A stretch of DNA of 64,000 nt from Ralstonia insidiosa (GTDB taxonomy: Bacteria; Pseudomonadota; Gammaproteobacteria; Burkholderiales; Burkholderiaceae), in assembly GCF_008801405.1 (NCBI RefSeq), contig NZ_VZPV01000003.1:310001-374000 (forward strand). Reading direction: 5' to 3'. The translations under genes were made by a program, and so were the position numbers. The notes below the pieces were generated by a model, which saw nothing but the letters and a program-made list of their open reading frames with translations, was not told where the DNA came from and did not search any database. Below are positions 30,574-39,161 of this stretch, piece by piece (the stretch's first letter is position 1; each line of letters starts with the position of its first letter).

Positions 30574-31260
30574 ATGCCCAACATTCTTCTGATCAACCCG
30601 AATTCGTCCCGGGCCACCACCGACATGATGGTGCGCATCGCACAGGAGCACGCACCCGCCGGCTATACGGTTGTGGGTGCCACGGCTGCGAATGGGCCGT
30701 CGATGATCATCAACGAGGTGGAGCTGGCCGCAGCGGCCACCGAGGTGGAGGCCACCTGGCGTAGCACGCAGGTGCCGCACGCGGGCGTGATCATCAGCGC
30801 CTTTGGCGACCCCGGCGTGATGCAGGTTCGCGAGGCAAGCCGGCCCATACCGGTGGTCGGCATTTGTGAGGCGTCGATGCTGGAGGCATCGGAAGGCGGA
30901 CGCCGCTTTGGTGTAGCCACGGTCACGCCCGATCTGGTGGCCGCGATTGATGCCAAGGCGCATGCGCTTGGGCTGGGCGCGCTCTATACCGGTGTGCAAC
31001 TCACGCCCGGTGAGCCACGTGGGCTGGCAGCCGATGCTGGGGCGTTGGAGGAAGCACTGAGTGATGCCGTGCGCGCCTGCCTTAAGGATGGCGCGCAGGC
31101 CGTGATCATCGGCGGCGGGCCGTTGGGGCAGGCCGCCGTGCATCTGGCGCAGCGATTCGACGTACCGATCATTGCGCCGATTTCCGCTGCGATGCGCCGG
31201 CTGAGCGCCTGCATCGCAGGGGGACTGGCGGCACCAGCTGGCACCGCCAAGCGCGCTTAG
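30574..31260 (+). CDS. Asp/Glu/hydantoin racemase-like protein lacking both cysteines
   Basis: A 228-residue protein with the overall fold pattern of hydantoin/allantoin racemases: ILLINPNSS at the start, HAGVIISAFGDPG near residue 70, PVVGICEAS near 95 and DGAQAVIIGGGPLG near 175. In characterised members (HyuE, HpxA) two cysteines near positions 76 and 181 perform two-base catalysis in the CFGDPG and GCAGM motifs. Here they are Ala76 and Gly181. The three cysteines present (98, 169, 213) are elsewhere. It is probably not a classical racemase; a lyase, isomerase or binding role is possible. Its stop overlaps the convergent lipoprotein gene by four bases. Confidence 0.8.
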   Translation: MPNILLINPNSSRATTDMMVRIAQEHAPAGYTVVGATAANGPSMIINEVELAAAATEVEATWRSTQVPHAGVIISAFGDPGVMQVREASRPIPVVGICEASMLEASEGGRRFGVATVTPDLVAAIDAKAHALGLGALYTGVQLTPGEPRGLAADAGALEEALSDAVRACLKDGAQAVIIGGGPLGQAAVHLAQRFDVPIIAPISAAMRRLSACIAGGLAAPAGTAKRA

Positions 31261-32996
31261 TTCGCGATGATCGACACCGTCGAATTGGCCGGCACCGTAA
31301 TCGTCTCGCTATACGTACCGGTCTTGAAACCGCGCCCCACCGGGAACTGGCCAAAGCCCTGCAGCGTGGCCGGCACGGAGCTCGGCATCGAGCGCTGGCT
31401 GCTGTAGTTCTGGCCATTGACGGCAGGGATCGAGAAACCGGTGTCCGAACGCGCCGGATACGCAAAACCTGCCGGGCTGCCCGGCACCGGCAGCAGTGCC
31501 ACCGCCGTCCCCCAACGACCCAGCGCATCGCCCAGGCCCGTGCCGCCACCGGCCTGGATGGCGCTGCTCAGCACCGTGGCCGAATCCGTTGACGAGAAGT
31601 TCTGCAGCAGGTTCTTGTAGTACGGTACGCCGTACTGGCGCAGCAGGAAGCCACCCAGGCTGCCCGAGATCGGATACCCCGGGCACGACGACGAGAGCGA
31701 CGGGTCGAACGCCGTCAGCGAACAGTTGTAGGAACTTTGCAGCCAGGCCGGAAAACGGCTGTCGCGCACGTTGTTGAAGCTCGGGTCGATCTGGCTGGAC
31801 AGCACATCTTCCATCGTCATCGCCGTCATTTCTTCCAGCCACGTGCCGTACATGTACTGCGAGCCGTTGAGCACGCCGCGCTGGTAGAAGTTGGCCATGT
31901 GCGTGAACTCGTGGCCCAGCGTGGAGATGACCGTGTTCAGCCCGTCGGTGCCACCAAGGTAGATCGTTTCCGAATCCACATAGAGCGACAGCGATTGGTT
32001 CGACAGCGGCTGCGAGCTGGTCGTGAAGTTGTTGCGCGCCCAGAAGTAGCCCACGCGGCCATAAGGCTGGCCGTCAGGCTGGATGTTCAGCACCACGATG
32101 TCGAGCGCCTGGTTCGGGTCGATCAGGCTGGCCGAGCTGGAGTAGCTGCCCCACGGCTGACCGACGATCGAGGTGGCCAGCGTGTAGACCGACTGCGTGC
32201 CCGAGGCGAACTTGGTGATCAGCGTGCTGACAATGCTGTCGGAGATCTTGCTGCTGCCGTACTCCGTGTTCTCCACCCACAGGTTGACGATACGGCCGTC
32301 GGTGGCGGTTGCTTGCTGCTTCAGCGTAGCGGTGCGCACCGTGGCGGTGCCGTCCGGCTGCTGGTGATTCCAGGTGCGTTGCGTGCCAACGGCGGCAACC
32401 GACTGCGGGCGCAAGACCGTATCGTTGGAAGCGCCTTGCGTCTTGAGCGGGCCCGCACCGGTGGCGTAGCTGTCCAGTGCGTGCGCGTTGAAATCGGAAA
32501 TCTGTCGGTCGAACGCTGCGTTCATTGCGTCGTTCTTGACGGACGCCGTGGTCAGGTTGCCGGAGGCGCCATTGGTGGGCGTGCTGCTGGTGGCTGTGCC
32601 ACCGCCCAGGCCAAGCAGACCCGCATTGGAGAGCGACACCGACGGCATTGGCTGTGCGGCCGCCCCCTGGTTGGTGTAGATGAGGGTGACGTTTTGGCCC
32701 GTAAGCCCGGCGATCGATACATTCACGGTGCCGGCCGAACCGCCCGTATTGGTGGCCTGCCACACGCCCACGCCGGAACCGGCGTAGGTATTGCCCAATG
32801 CGCCGCAGTTGGAGCCGCTGCAGGCAGCCGCCAGATTGATGCTGGCCGGGGTAGCTGGCGTTGCGGCCGGCGTGGCCCCTGAGCTACCGCCTCCGCCGCC
32901 TCCGCCACCACCGCAGGCCGCCAGCGTGCCTGCAGCTGCCACCATCATCGCGATGGTCCATTGCTTTGTACTGCTACCGCCCTTGCTGCCTTCCAT
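31257..32996 (-). CDS. M30-like zinc metalloprotease lipoprotein
   Basis: A 579-residue lipoprotein. The start at 32996 has GGAGAG at good spacing; the in-frame ATG six bases upstream is too close to it. The signal peptide ends in the lipobox LAAC, followed by a poly-glycine linker and an Ala/Pro/Thr-rich stretch. An N-terminal beta-rich region follows. The catalytic zinc motif is HEFTH at residues 362-366 within ISTLGHEFTHMANFYQRG, with glutamates in TWLEEMTAMTME about 22 residues downstream as likely third ligand, as in gluzincins such as M30 hyicolysin. It should be anchored in the outer membrane and act in the periplasm or at the surface. Substrate unknown. Confidence 0.83.
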   Translation of the reverse strand: MEGSKGGSSTKQWTIAMMVAAAGTLAACGGGGGGGGGSSGATPAATPATPASINLAAACSGSNCGALGNTYAGSGVGVWQATNTGGSAGTVNVSIAGLTGQNVTLIYTNQGAAAQPMPSVSLSNAGLLGLGGGTATSSTPTNGASGNLTTASVKNDAMNAAFDRQISDFNAHALDSYATGAGPLKTQGASNDTVLRPQSVAAVGTQRTWNHQQPDGTATVRTATLKQQATATDGRIVNLWVENTEYGSSKISDSIVSTLITKFASGTQSVYTLATSIVGQPWGSYSSSASLIDPNQALDIVVLNIQPDGQPYGRVGYFWARNNFTTSSQPLSNQSLSLYVDSETIYLGGTDGLNTVISTLGHEFTHMANFYQRGVLNGSQYMYGTWLEEMTAMTMEDVLSSQIDPSFNNVRDSRFPAWLQSSYNCSLTAFDPSLSSSCPGYPISGSLGGFLLRQYGVPYYKNLLQNFSSTDSATVLSSAIQAGGGTGLGDALGRWGTAVALLPVPGSPAGFAYPARSDTGFSIPAVNGQNYSSQRSMPSSVPATLQGFGQFPVGRGFKTGTYSETITVPANSTVSIIAN

Positions 32997-33305
32997 CCTC
33001 ATCTCTCCAAAATCCGAATTCAGGCGCGCTGTCGGCTCGTGACTGCGGCGCGCTGGCGGATTCTCAAGGGGAGGTGACGGATTCGATCCGTGGAAATAAC
33101 GGGTCAGCAAGGCCCAATTCCCCCCGATGTGGGGGTGTCGTCACGCGCACCTGGTCGGAAAGGTTGAGAAAGGCGTAGCCCGAGGATGTAGAAGCGGAAA
33201 ACGGGGGAGAGCGCCGACCCGCACTTTTGCGCCGGGGTGGTCCGCTAGAATGGGTCGCCTTCCCGCCGATTGCGCCATTCCAGGCGCCGGACACATCACC
33301 TATTC
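32997..33305. promoter_or_regulatory. divergent promoter region with an inverted repeat
   Basis: A 309-base gap between the lipoprotein gene (minus) and the phosphonate LysR gene (plus), with no gene seen. An inverted repeat ACGGAT-TCG-ATCCGT lies at 33077-33091, a candidate regulator site for either gene. Confidence 0.4.
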
Positions 33306-34178
33306 ATGCTCGTCGCGCAGCTCAAATCGTTCTTCATGGTCGCCCGCCTGGGCAGCATCACGCTGGCCGCCAAGCAGCTCGGGCTTTCCCAGCCGACCGT
33401 GACATCGCAGATCCGCGCGCTGGAGGAGGCCTACGGCGTCGAGTTGTTCTACCGGGGTGGGCGCCGGCTGGCGCTGTCGGACGCCGGCGTGCGCCTGATG
33501 CCGCTGGTCGACCAGCTCGTGCGGCAGGAAACCGAGATCGACTTCTTCCTGCGCAACTCCGGCGACATGGGTTCCGGCCACCTGCGTATCGGCGCCACGG
33601 CGCCGTACTACATCCTCGACATCGTTGACCGCTTCTGCCAGAGCCACCCCGGCATCGACGTGAGCATCGAGGCCGGCAATTCAGTGCAGATGCTTGACGC
33701 GCTGCAGGAATACCGGGTGGACGTGGCATCGTCGTCGCAGCGGGTGGACGACGCACGCTTTCTGCGCATAGAGCTGGCCCGCGACCCGCTGGTGCTGGTG
33801 GTCCATCGCAGCCACCCGCTGGCTGGGCAGACCAGCGGGGCGGTGCCGGTCACGGCACTGTCACAATGCCGGCTGCTGGTGCGCGAGGTGGGCTCCACCA
33901 CCCGTGCGATGACCGAAACGATGATGGCCCAGGCTGGCGTGACCGCGGCATCCACGGTGGAAATCGGTAGCCGGGAGTCCATTCGCGAGGCCATCATGCG
34001 CAACCTGGGCGTGAGCGTCATCGCCCGCCAGGAGGTGCCCAACCACGCGGATTTGCGCGTACTGGCCTTCGAGGGCGGCGCACCGGAGCTGAGTGAATAC
34101 CTCTACTGCCTGCAAGACCGGCGCGAGGCGCGGCTGATTGCGGCCTTCCTGGCAGAAGTGCGCTCGCCTCGTCCTTAA
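33306..34178 (+). CDS. LysR regulator of AEP utilisation
   Basis: A 290-residue LysR-type regulator of the group linked to 2-aminoethylphosphonate (AEP) catabolism. The winged helix is at residues 5-62 (LGSITLAAKQLGLSQPTVTS). The effector domain begins GSGHLRIGATAPYYI, a group-typical block shared with the second LysR at 47013-47939 (GNLRVGATGPYYI). It precedes the phn transport and hydrolase genes on the same strand, with a 129-base gap containing repeated GCTAC elements that may be its operator. The start at 33306 matches the conserved N-terminus; a longer frame at 33270 is less likely. Confidence 0.88.
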   Translation: MLVAQLKSFFMVARLGSITLAAKQLGLSQPTVTSQIRALEEAYGVELFYRGGRRLALSDAGVRLMPLVDQLVRQETEIDFFLRNSGDMGSGHLRIGATAPYYILDIVDRFCQSHPGIDVSIEAGNSVQMLDALQEYRVDVASSSQRVDDARFLRIELARDPLVLVVHRSHPLAGQTSGAVPVTALSQCRLLVREVGSTTRAMTETMMAQAGVTAASTVEIGSRESIREAIMRNLGVSVIARQEVPNHADLRVLAFEGGAPELSEYLYCLQDRREARLIAAFLAEVRSPRP

Positions 34179-34262
34179 CTTCGTCATCCGTCTGAACACA
34201 AATCTGGAAATGCGCGCATTGGCGTTTTTGGGGTAACTGCCACATGGGGTACATGTCGGCTA

Positions 34263-34290
34263 GCTACAGTAGCGACCGTTTTTGCTACTG
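34263..34290. promoter_or_regulatory. candidate operator before phnT
   Basis: GCTAC-A-GTAGC (34263-34273) followed by GCTAC at 34284; together they also form CAGTAGC-N10-GCTACTG (34267-34290). Dyads of this sort 20-45 bases upstream of a regulated start suit a LysR-type activator or repressor. Confidence 0.45.
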
Positions 34291-34307
34291 CCTCAGCCGC
34301 CCCGTCA

Positions 34308-35411
34308 ATGCCCCAGCCTGCTTCCGACCCGACCCAGGGTAACGCCACACCGTTCCTTTCCGTGCGGCAAGTTACCCGCCGCTTTGGCGCCTTCACCGCG
34401 CTTGACGGTGTTTCGCTGGACGTGGCGCAGGGCGAGTTCGTCTGCCTGCTCGGCCCGTCGGGCTGTGGCAAGACCACGCTGCTGCGCATCATTGCAGGGC
34501 TGGAGGCGCAAGACGCCGGCCAGATCGTTGCCGGTGGCCGCGATATTTCGAACCTGCCCCCTCGCGAGCGCGACTACGGCATCGTCTTCCAGTCGTATGC
34601 GCTGTTTCCCAACCTGACGGTTGCCCAGAACGTTGCCTACGGTCTGGACACTACCAACGGCAACCGCACCCGCATGCAGGCGCGGGTGTCCGAGATGCTG
34701 GCGCTGGTGGGCCTGGCCGGCAGCGAGGCGAAGTACCCGTCGCAGCTCTCGGGCGGCCAGCAGCAGCGTGTGGCACTGGCCCGCGCGCTGGCGCCCGCGC
34801 CCTCGCTGCTGCTGCTGGACGAGCCGATGTCGGCGCTGGACGCCCAGGTGCGCGAACACCTGCGCATCGAGCTGCGACGCCTGCAGCGCAAGCTGAACGT
34901 GACCACGCTGATGGTGACGCACGATCAGGACGAAGCCATGGCGATGGCGGACCGCATTGCGGTCATGTCCAACGGCCGGATCGAACAGACGGGTTCGCCG
35001 TCGGAAATCTATACCCACCCCGCGACCGGTTTCGTTGCCGGGTTCGTCGGTCAGGCCAACTGGCTGCCGCTGGAGCGCACCGAAGATGGCACGCCCACGC
35101 TGGCCGGCCAGCCGCTGCTGCTTGATCCGGCGTTTGCCGATACGGCGTACAGCACTGGCCGCCTGTTCTGCCGCCCCGAGGCCGTGACACTGCATCCGGA
35201 CGATGATGCGCCCAACCGACATCTCGCCCGCGTGGTCGACCAGATCTACCTGGGCAGCCGCACGCGTGTGACGCTGGCCATCGATGGCCTGGCCAATGCG
35301 CCGCTGGTGGCCGAAGTGGCATCGAATGCGCTACGCAGCGGTCGTGGCGCGCTTGGCGACAGCAAGCTGTGGATCGCGCTCGAGCGTGATGGCCTGCGCG
35401 TCTATGCCTGA
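34308..35411 (+). CDS. phnT: AEP ABC transporter ATPase PhnT
   Basis: A 367-residue importer ATPase. Walker A GPSGCGKTT is at residues 49-57, followed by Q-loop VFQSYALFPNLTV, signature LSGGQQQR, Walker B LLLLDEP and MVTHDQDEAM. The C-terminal TOBE-like domain resembles that of PotA/FbpC/PhnT transporters. With the fused permease and PhnS it should take up AEP. No good ribosome site precedes ATG 34308, but no better start is in frame. The permease gene begins seven bases after its stop. Confidence 0.9.
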   Translation: MPQPASDPTQGNATPFLSVRQVTRRFGAFTALDGVSLDVAQGEFVCLLGPSGCGKTTLLRIIAGLEAQDAGQIVAGGRDISNLPPRERDYGIVFQSYALFPNLTVAQNVAYGLDTTNGNRTRMQARVSEMLALVGLAGSEAKYPSQLSGGQQQRVALARALAPAPSLLLLDEPMSALDAQVREHLRIELRRLQRKLNVTTLMVTHDQDEAMAMADRIAVMSNGRIEQTGSPSEIYTHPATGFVAGFVGQANWLPLERTEDGTPTLAGQPLLLDPAFADTAYSTGRLFCRPEAVTLHPDDDAPNRHLARVVDQIYLGSRTRVTLAIDGLANAPLVAEVASNALRSGRGALGDSKLWIALERDGLRVYA

Positions 35412-35418
35412 GGTGGTG

Positions 35419-37173
35419 ATGTCAATGCTCCCGCCCGAGGCCAACGTGGTAACGGTCACCCCACAGAAACAAGTCGCGCGCACGTCGTTCTGGCGTACTG
35501 ATGCGCCCGTACTGACCGGCATGAAGCTGGGGTGGTTCCTCCTGCTGACGCTCGGTCTGCTGCTGCCCACGGCCATGATGCTGCTACAGGCCACGGGCCT
35601 GGTCGCCAGCGCACGCAGCTCTGATGAGCACGGCTTGGCGCTGGTCGCCCATGTCGTACAAGGCCCCAACTTTCTGGCCATGGTGGGGCGCACCCTGGCC
35701 GTGTCGGGCAGCGTGGCCGCCATCGTCGTGCCGCTGGCCTTTGCCTTTGCCTACGCCGTGCAGCGCACGCGCATGCCGTTGCGCGGCACGATGCGCACGC
35801 TGGCGATGTTGCCGCTGTTTGCACCGTCCCTGCTGCCGGGTATTGCGCTGGTCTACCTGTTCGGCAACCAGGGGCTGTTCAAAGCTTGGCTGGGCGGCAG
35901 CAACATCTACGGCTTCTGGGGCATCGTGGTGGGCGAGGCGTTCTACACCTTCCCGTATGCGCTGATGCTGTTACTGGCTACGCTCACGCTGGCCGATGGC
36001 CGCCTGTATGACGCCGCCCGGGCAATGGGCGCGGGCCCGTGGCGTACGTTCTGCACCGTCACGCTGCCGGGTGCGCGGTATGGCCTGTTTGGTGCCTTTG
36101 CGCTGGTCTTTACGCTGGTTGCCACGGACTTTGGCGTGCCGACCGTGGTGGGCGGCAGCTACCAGGTGCTGGCGGTGGAAGCCTACAAGGCGGTGGTGGG
36201 CCAGCAGCAGTTTGCTCGTGGCGCCGTCATCGGCCTGATGCTGTTGTTGCCTGCGCTGCTCACCTTTGCCGTGGAACGCCTCGTGCAGCGTCGCCAGCAC
36301 GCCGCGCTGGCCAGCCGCGCCCAGCCGTATCACCCGCAGCCGGATCGCATGCGCGATGGCCTCTATCTGCTGCTGACCGCATTGGTGGTCGGCTGGATTC
36401 TGGTGATGCTCGCCACCGCGGTGGGCGCGTCGCTCGTCAAGCTGTGGCCGTACAACCTTGAACTGTCGCTGCGCAACTACGACTTCGACAACATGGATGG
36501 CGGCGGCTGGCTGGCCTATCGCAACAGTCTGAAGCTGGCCGCGCTCACCACCGTGTTTGGCACCGTACTCATCTTTACTGGCGCATGGCTGGTCGAGAAG
36601 ACGCGCACCACCCGCGCCACCGCCTGGCTGCATCCGGCCATCCGCTTTGCGGTGCTGCTGCCGATGGCCGTGCCCGGCCTCGTGCTCGGCCTGGGCTACG
36701 TGTTCTTCTTCAACCACCCGGCCAATCCGCTCAATGGCCTGTACGGCAGCATGGCGCTGATGGTGCTCTGCACGATCATGCACTGCGCCACGGCTGCGCA
36801 CCTCACGTCCGTGGCTTCGCTGGGACAACTGGACCCGGTGTTTGAAGCGGTATCGGCCTCGCTCAAGGTATCGGCGCTGCGCACGTACTGGCGCGTGACG
36901 CTGCCGATGTGTCTGCCGGCCGTGCTGTCTTGCGCGCGCTACCTGTTCGTCTCGGCCATGACCACCGTGTCAGCCGTGATCTTCCTGTACAGCCCTGACA
37001 CCGTGCTGGCCTCCGTGGCCGTACTGAACATGGACGACGCCGGCGACATCGGCCCCGCTGCGGCCATGTCCACACTGATTCTGGTCACGTCGATCGTCGT
37101 CTCGCTGCTGCTGGAACTTGCCACGCGCGGCGTCACGCGCCGCACGCAGGCCTGGCGCACCACCTCACATTGA
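35419..37173 (+). CDS. phnU: AEP ABC transporter permease, fused double unit
   Basis: A 584-residue inner-membrane permease with about twelve helices, i.e. two BPD-type units in one chain. EAA-like loops occur in each half (DAARAMGAGPWRTFCTVTLP and FEAVSASLKVSALRTYWRVT). This matches the fused PhnU-type permease of phosphonate and iron families. GAGG five bases before ATG 35419 supports that start over ATG 35404, which overlaps phnT. It partners with PhnT and the periplasmic PhnS, and phnX follows 22 bases downstream. Confidence 0.88.
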   Translation: MSMLPPEANVVTVTPQKQVARTSFWRTDAPVLTGMKLGWFLLLTLGLLLPTAMMLLQATGLVASARSSDEHGLALVAHVVQGPNFLAMVGRTLAVSGSVAAIVVPLAFAFAYAVQRTRMPLRGTMRTLAMLPLFAPSLLPGIALVYLFGNQGLFKAWLGGSNIYGFWGIVVGEAFYTFPYALMLLLATLTLADGRLYDAARAMGAGPWRTFCTVTLPGARYGLFGAFALVFTLVATDFGVPTVVGGSYQVLAVEAYKAVVGQQQFARGAVIGLMLLLPALLTFAVERLVQRRQHAALASRAQPYHPQPDRMRDGLYLLLTALVVGWILVMLATAVGASLVKLWPYNLELSLRNYDFDNMDGGGWLAYRNSLKLAALTTVFGTVLIFTGAWLVEKTRTTRATAWLHPAIRFAVLLPMAVPGLVLGLGYVFFFNHPANPLNGLYGSMALMVLCTIMHCATAAHLTSVASLGQLDPVFEAVSASLKVSALRTYWRVTLPMCLPAVLSCARYLFVSAMTTVSAVIFLYSPDTVLASVAVLNMDDAGDIGPAAAMSTLILVTSIVVSLLLELATRGVTRRTQAWRTTSH

Positions 37174-37195
37174 ATTCGTTGTAAGTCAAGGAAAC

Positions 37196-38080
37196 ATGAA
37201 CATGGGTGACGCATCCCCAATCACGGCCCGCCAGGCGGGTACTGACCGCATCAACCCCGGCGCCACGCCGTTGCGCCTGGAAGCCGCTGTGCTCGACTGG
37301 GCCGGCACCGTAGTCGATTTCGGTTCGTTTGCCCCCACGCAAATCTTCGTGGAAGCGTTTGGCGAATTCGGCGTGGCCATCACGCTGGACGAAGCGCGCG
37401 GCCCGATGGGCCTGGGCAAGTGGGACCACATCCGCACGCTGTGCAATGACGGTGCGATTGCCGCGCGCTTCTCGCTCGCCCACGGCCGCATGCCCACCGA
37501 TGACGATGTCACCGCCATCTACAACCGCTTCATGCCGCTGCAGATCGAGAAGGTGGGTGCGCATTCGGCGATGATCCCCGGCGCACTGGAAACCATCGCC
37601 GCGCTGCGCGAAGCTGGCTTGAAGATCGGTACGTGCTCGGGCTACCCGCGTGCGGTGATGGACCGCGTGGTTGAACTGGCCGCCAAGGCGGGCTACAGCC
37701 CCGACTGCGTGATCGCCTGCGACGAGGTGCCGCGCGCCCGCCCGTGGCCTGCACAGGCACTGCGTTGCGTGGTGGATCTTGCCATTGGCGATGTGGCCGC
37801 CTGCGTGAAGGTCGACGACACCGTGCCAGGCATCGAAGAGGGCCGCCGCGCCGGCATGTGGACCGTGGCACTGCTGATGTCGGGCAATGCGCTGGGCCTG
37901 CCGTACGAGCAATACGCCGCACTGTCCGCAGACGAGCGTGCGCGCCACCGCGTCGCCATTTCGGCCGGCTTTGCCGCCTGCCGCCCGCATTACGAGATCG
38001 ACACGATTGCCGATCTGCCCGAAGTTGTGGCCGACATCAACCGCCGCCTCGCGCGCGGTGAACGGCCGCAATGCGTTTGA
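37196..38080 (+). CDS. phnX: phosphonoacetaldehyde hydrolase PhnX
   Basis: A 294-residue HAD-superfamily phosphonatase. The nucleophile aspartate is D34 in AAVLDWAGTVVDFG, and the Schiff-base lysine characteristic of PhnX is K75 in MGLGKWDHIR. TCSGYPRAVMDR and VKVDDTVPGIEEGRRAGMWT complete the HAD motifs. It cleaves phosphonoacetaldehyde to acetaldehyde and phosphate, the last step of AEP degradation. An N-terminal extension of about 25 residues precedes the conserved core. It lies between the permease and phnS genes in one operon. Confidence 0.93.
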   Translation: MNMGDASPITARQAGTDRINPGATPLRLEAAVLDWAGTVVDFGSFAPTQIFVEAFGEFGVAITLDEARGPMGLGKWDHIRTLCNDGAIAARFSLAHGRMPTDDDVTAIYNRFMPLQIEKVGAHSAMIPGALETIAALREAGLKIGTCSGYPRAVMDRVVELAAKAGYSPDCVIACDEVPRARPWPAQALRCVVDLAIGDVAACVKVDDTVPGIEEGRRAGMWTVALLMSGNALGLPYEQYAALSADERARHRVAISAGFAACRPHYEIDTIADLPEVVADINRRLARGERPQCV

Positions 38081-38144
38081 CGCATCTGAGTTTGTTGTCC
38101 TGTTTGTTGTCCTTTCCCCTGCATCACACCATACCGAGGAAACC

Positions 38145-39161
38145 ATGACCGCACGTCTTTCCCTGCTGGCTGTTGCCGCTACGATGGCCTTTGCCACGTC
38201 GGCTTTCGCCAAGACCACGCTGACCGTGTACACGGCGCTGGAAGCTGACCAAGTGAAGGCGTACCAGGAAGCCTTCGAGAAGGCCAATCCGGACATCGAA
38301 ATCAAGTGGGTGCGCGACTCCACCGGCGTCGTCACCGCCAAGCTGCTGGCCGAGAAGAACAACCCGCGCGCTGACGTGGTGTGGGGCCTGGCCGCTTCGA
38401 GCCTGGCCATCCTGGACAAGGAGGGCATGCTGACGCCGTACGCACCGACTGATCTGGCAAAGATCGGCGCGACGTACCGTGACAAGGCCAACCCGCCGGC
38501 ATGGGTCGGTATGGACGCCTGGGGCGCCGCCATCTGCTTCAACACGGTCGAAGCCGAAAAGCAGCACCTGCCGAAGCCGACGTCGTGGGCTGACCTGACC
38601 AAGCCGGTGTACGCCGGCAAGATCGTCATGCCGAACCCGGCTTCGTCGGGCACGGGCTACCTAGACGTGAGCGCATGGCTGCAGATGCTGGGCGAGCAGA
38701 AGGGCTGGGATTACATGGACGCCCTGCACAAGAACATCGGCCAGTACACGCACTCGGGCTCGAAGCCTTGCAAGATGGCGGCTTCGGGTGAATTCCCGAT
38801 CGGTATCGCGTTTGAATACCGTGCTGTGAAGTCGAAGAAGGAAGGCGCACCGATCGACATCGTGCTGCCGTCGGAAGGCCTGGGCTGGGACGTGGAAGCC
38901 ACCGGCATCATGAAGGGCACCAAGAACCTGGACGCCGCCAAGAAGCTGGCTGACTTCTCGGCAAGCCCGGTTGCCATGGCGCTGTACGAGAAAAACTTTG
39001 CCGTGGTGGCCACGCCGGGCTTCTCCAAGCCGGACCCGCTGCTGCCGGCCGACTATGAGAAGCGCCTGATCAAGAACGACTTCACGTGGGCCAGCGCCAA
39101 CCGTGACCGCATCCTCGCCGAGTGGACCAAGCGCTACGACGGCAAGTCGGAGAAAAAGTAA
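38145..39161 (+). CDS. phnS: AEP-binding periplasmic protein PhnS
   Basis: A 338-residue periplasmic solute-binding protein. The signal peptide MTARLSLLAVAATMAFATSAFA is cleaved after AFA. The mature part begins LTVYTALEADQVKAYQEAFE and contains PRADVVWGLAASSLAIL and PNPASSGTGYLDVSAWLQML, typical of the Fe3+/2-aminoethylphosphonate-binding group. GAGG precedes ATG 38145. It feeds the PhnT/permease transporter. The following oxidoreductase gene starts at the base after its stop codon, so they are coupled. Confidence 0.9.
   Translation: MTARLSLLAVAATMAFATSAFAKTTLTVYTALEADQVKAYQEAFEKANPDIEIKWVRDSTGVVTAKLLAEKNNPRADVVWGLAASSLAILDKEGMLTPYAPTDLAKIGATYRDKANPPAWVGMDAWGAAICFNTVEAEKQHLPKPTSWADLTKPVYAGKIVMPNPASSGTGYLDVSAWLQMLGEQKGWDYMDALHKNIGQYTHSGSKPCKMAASGEFPIGIAFEYRAVKSKKEGAPIDIVLPSEGLGWDVEATGIMKGTKNLDAAKKLADFSASPVAMALYEKNFAVVATPGFSKPDPLLPADYEKRLIKNDFTWASANRDRILAEWTKRYDGKSEKK

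Noticed and set aside
31737..32882. A 381-codon frame antisense to the lipoprotein metalloprotease
   Set aside because: The opposite frame has a lipobox, a zinc site and a good ribosome site; this one has none.
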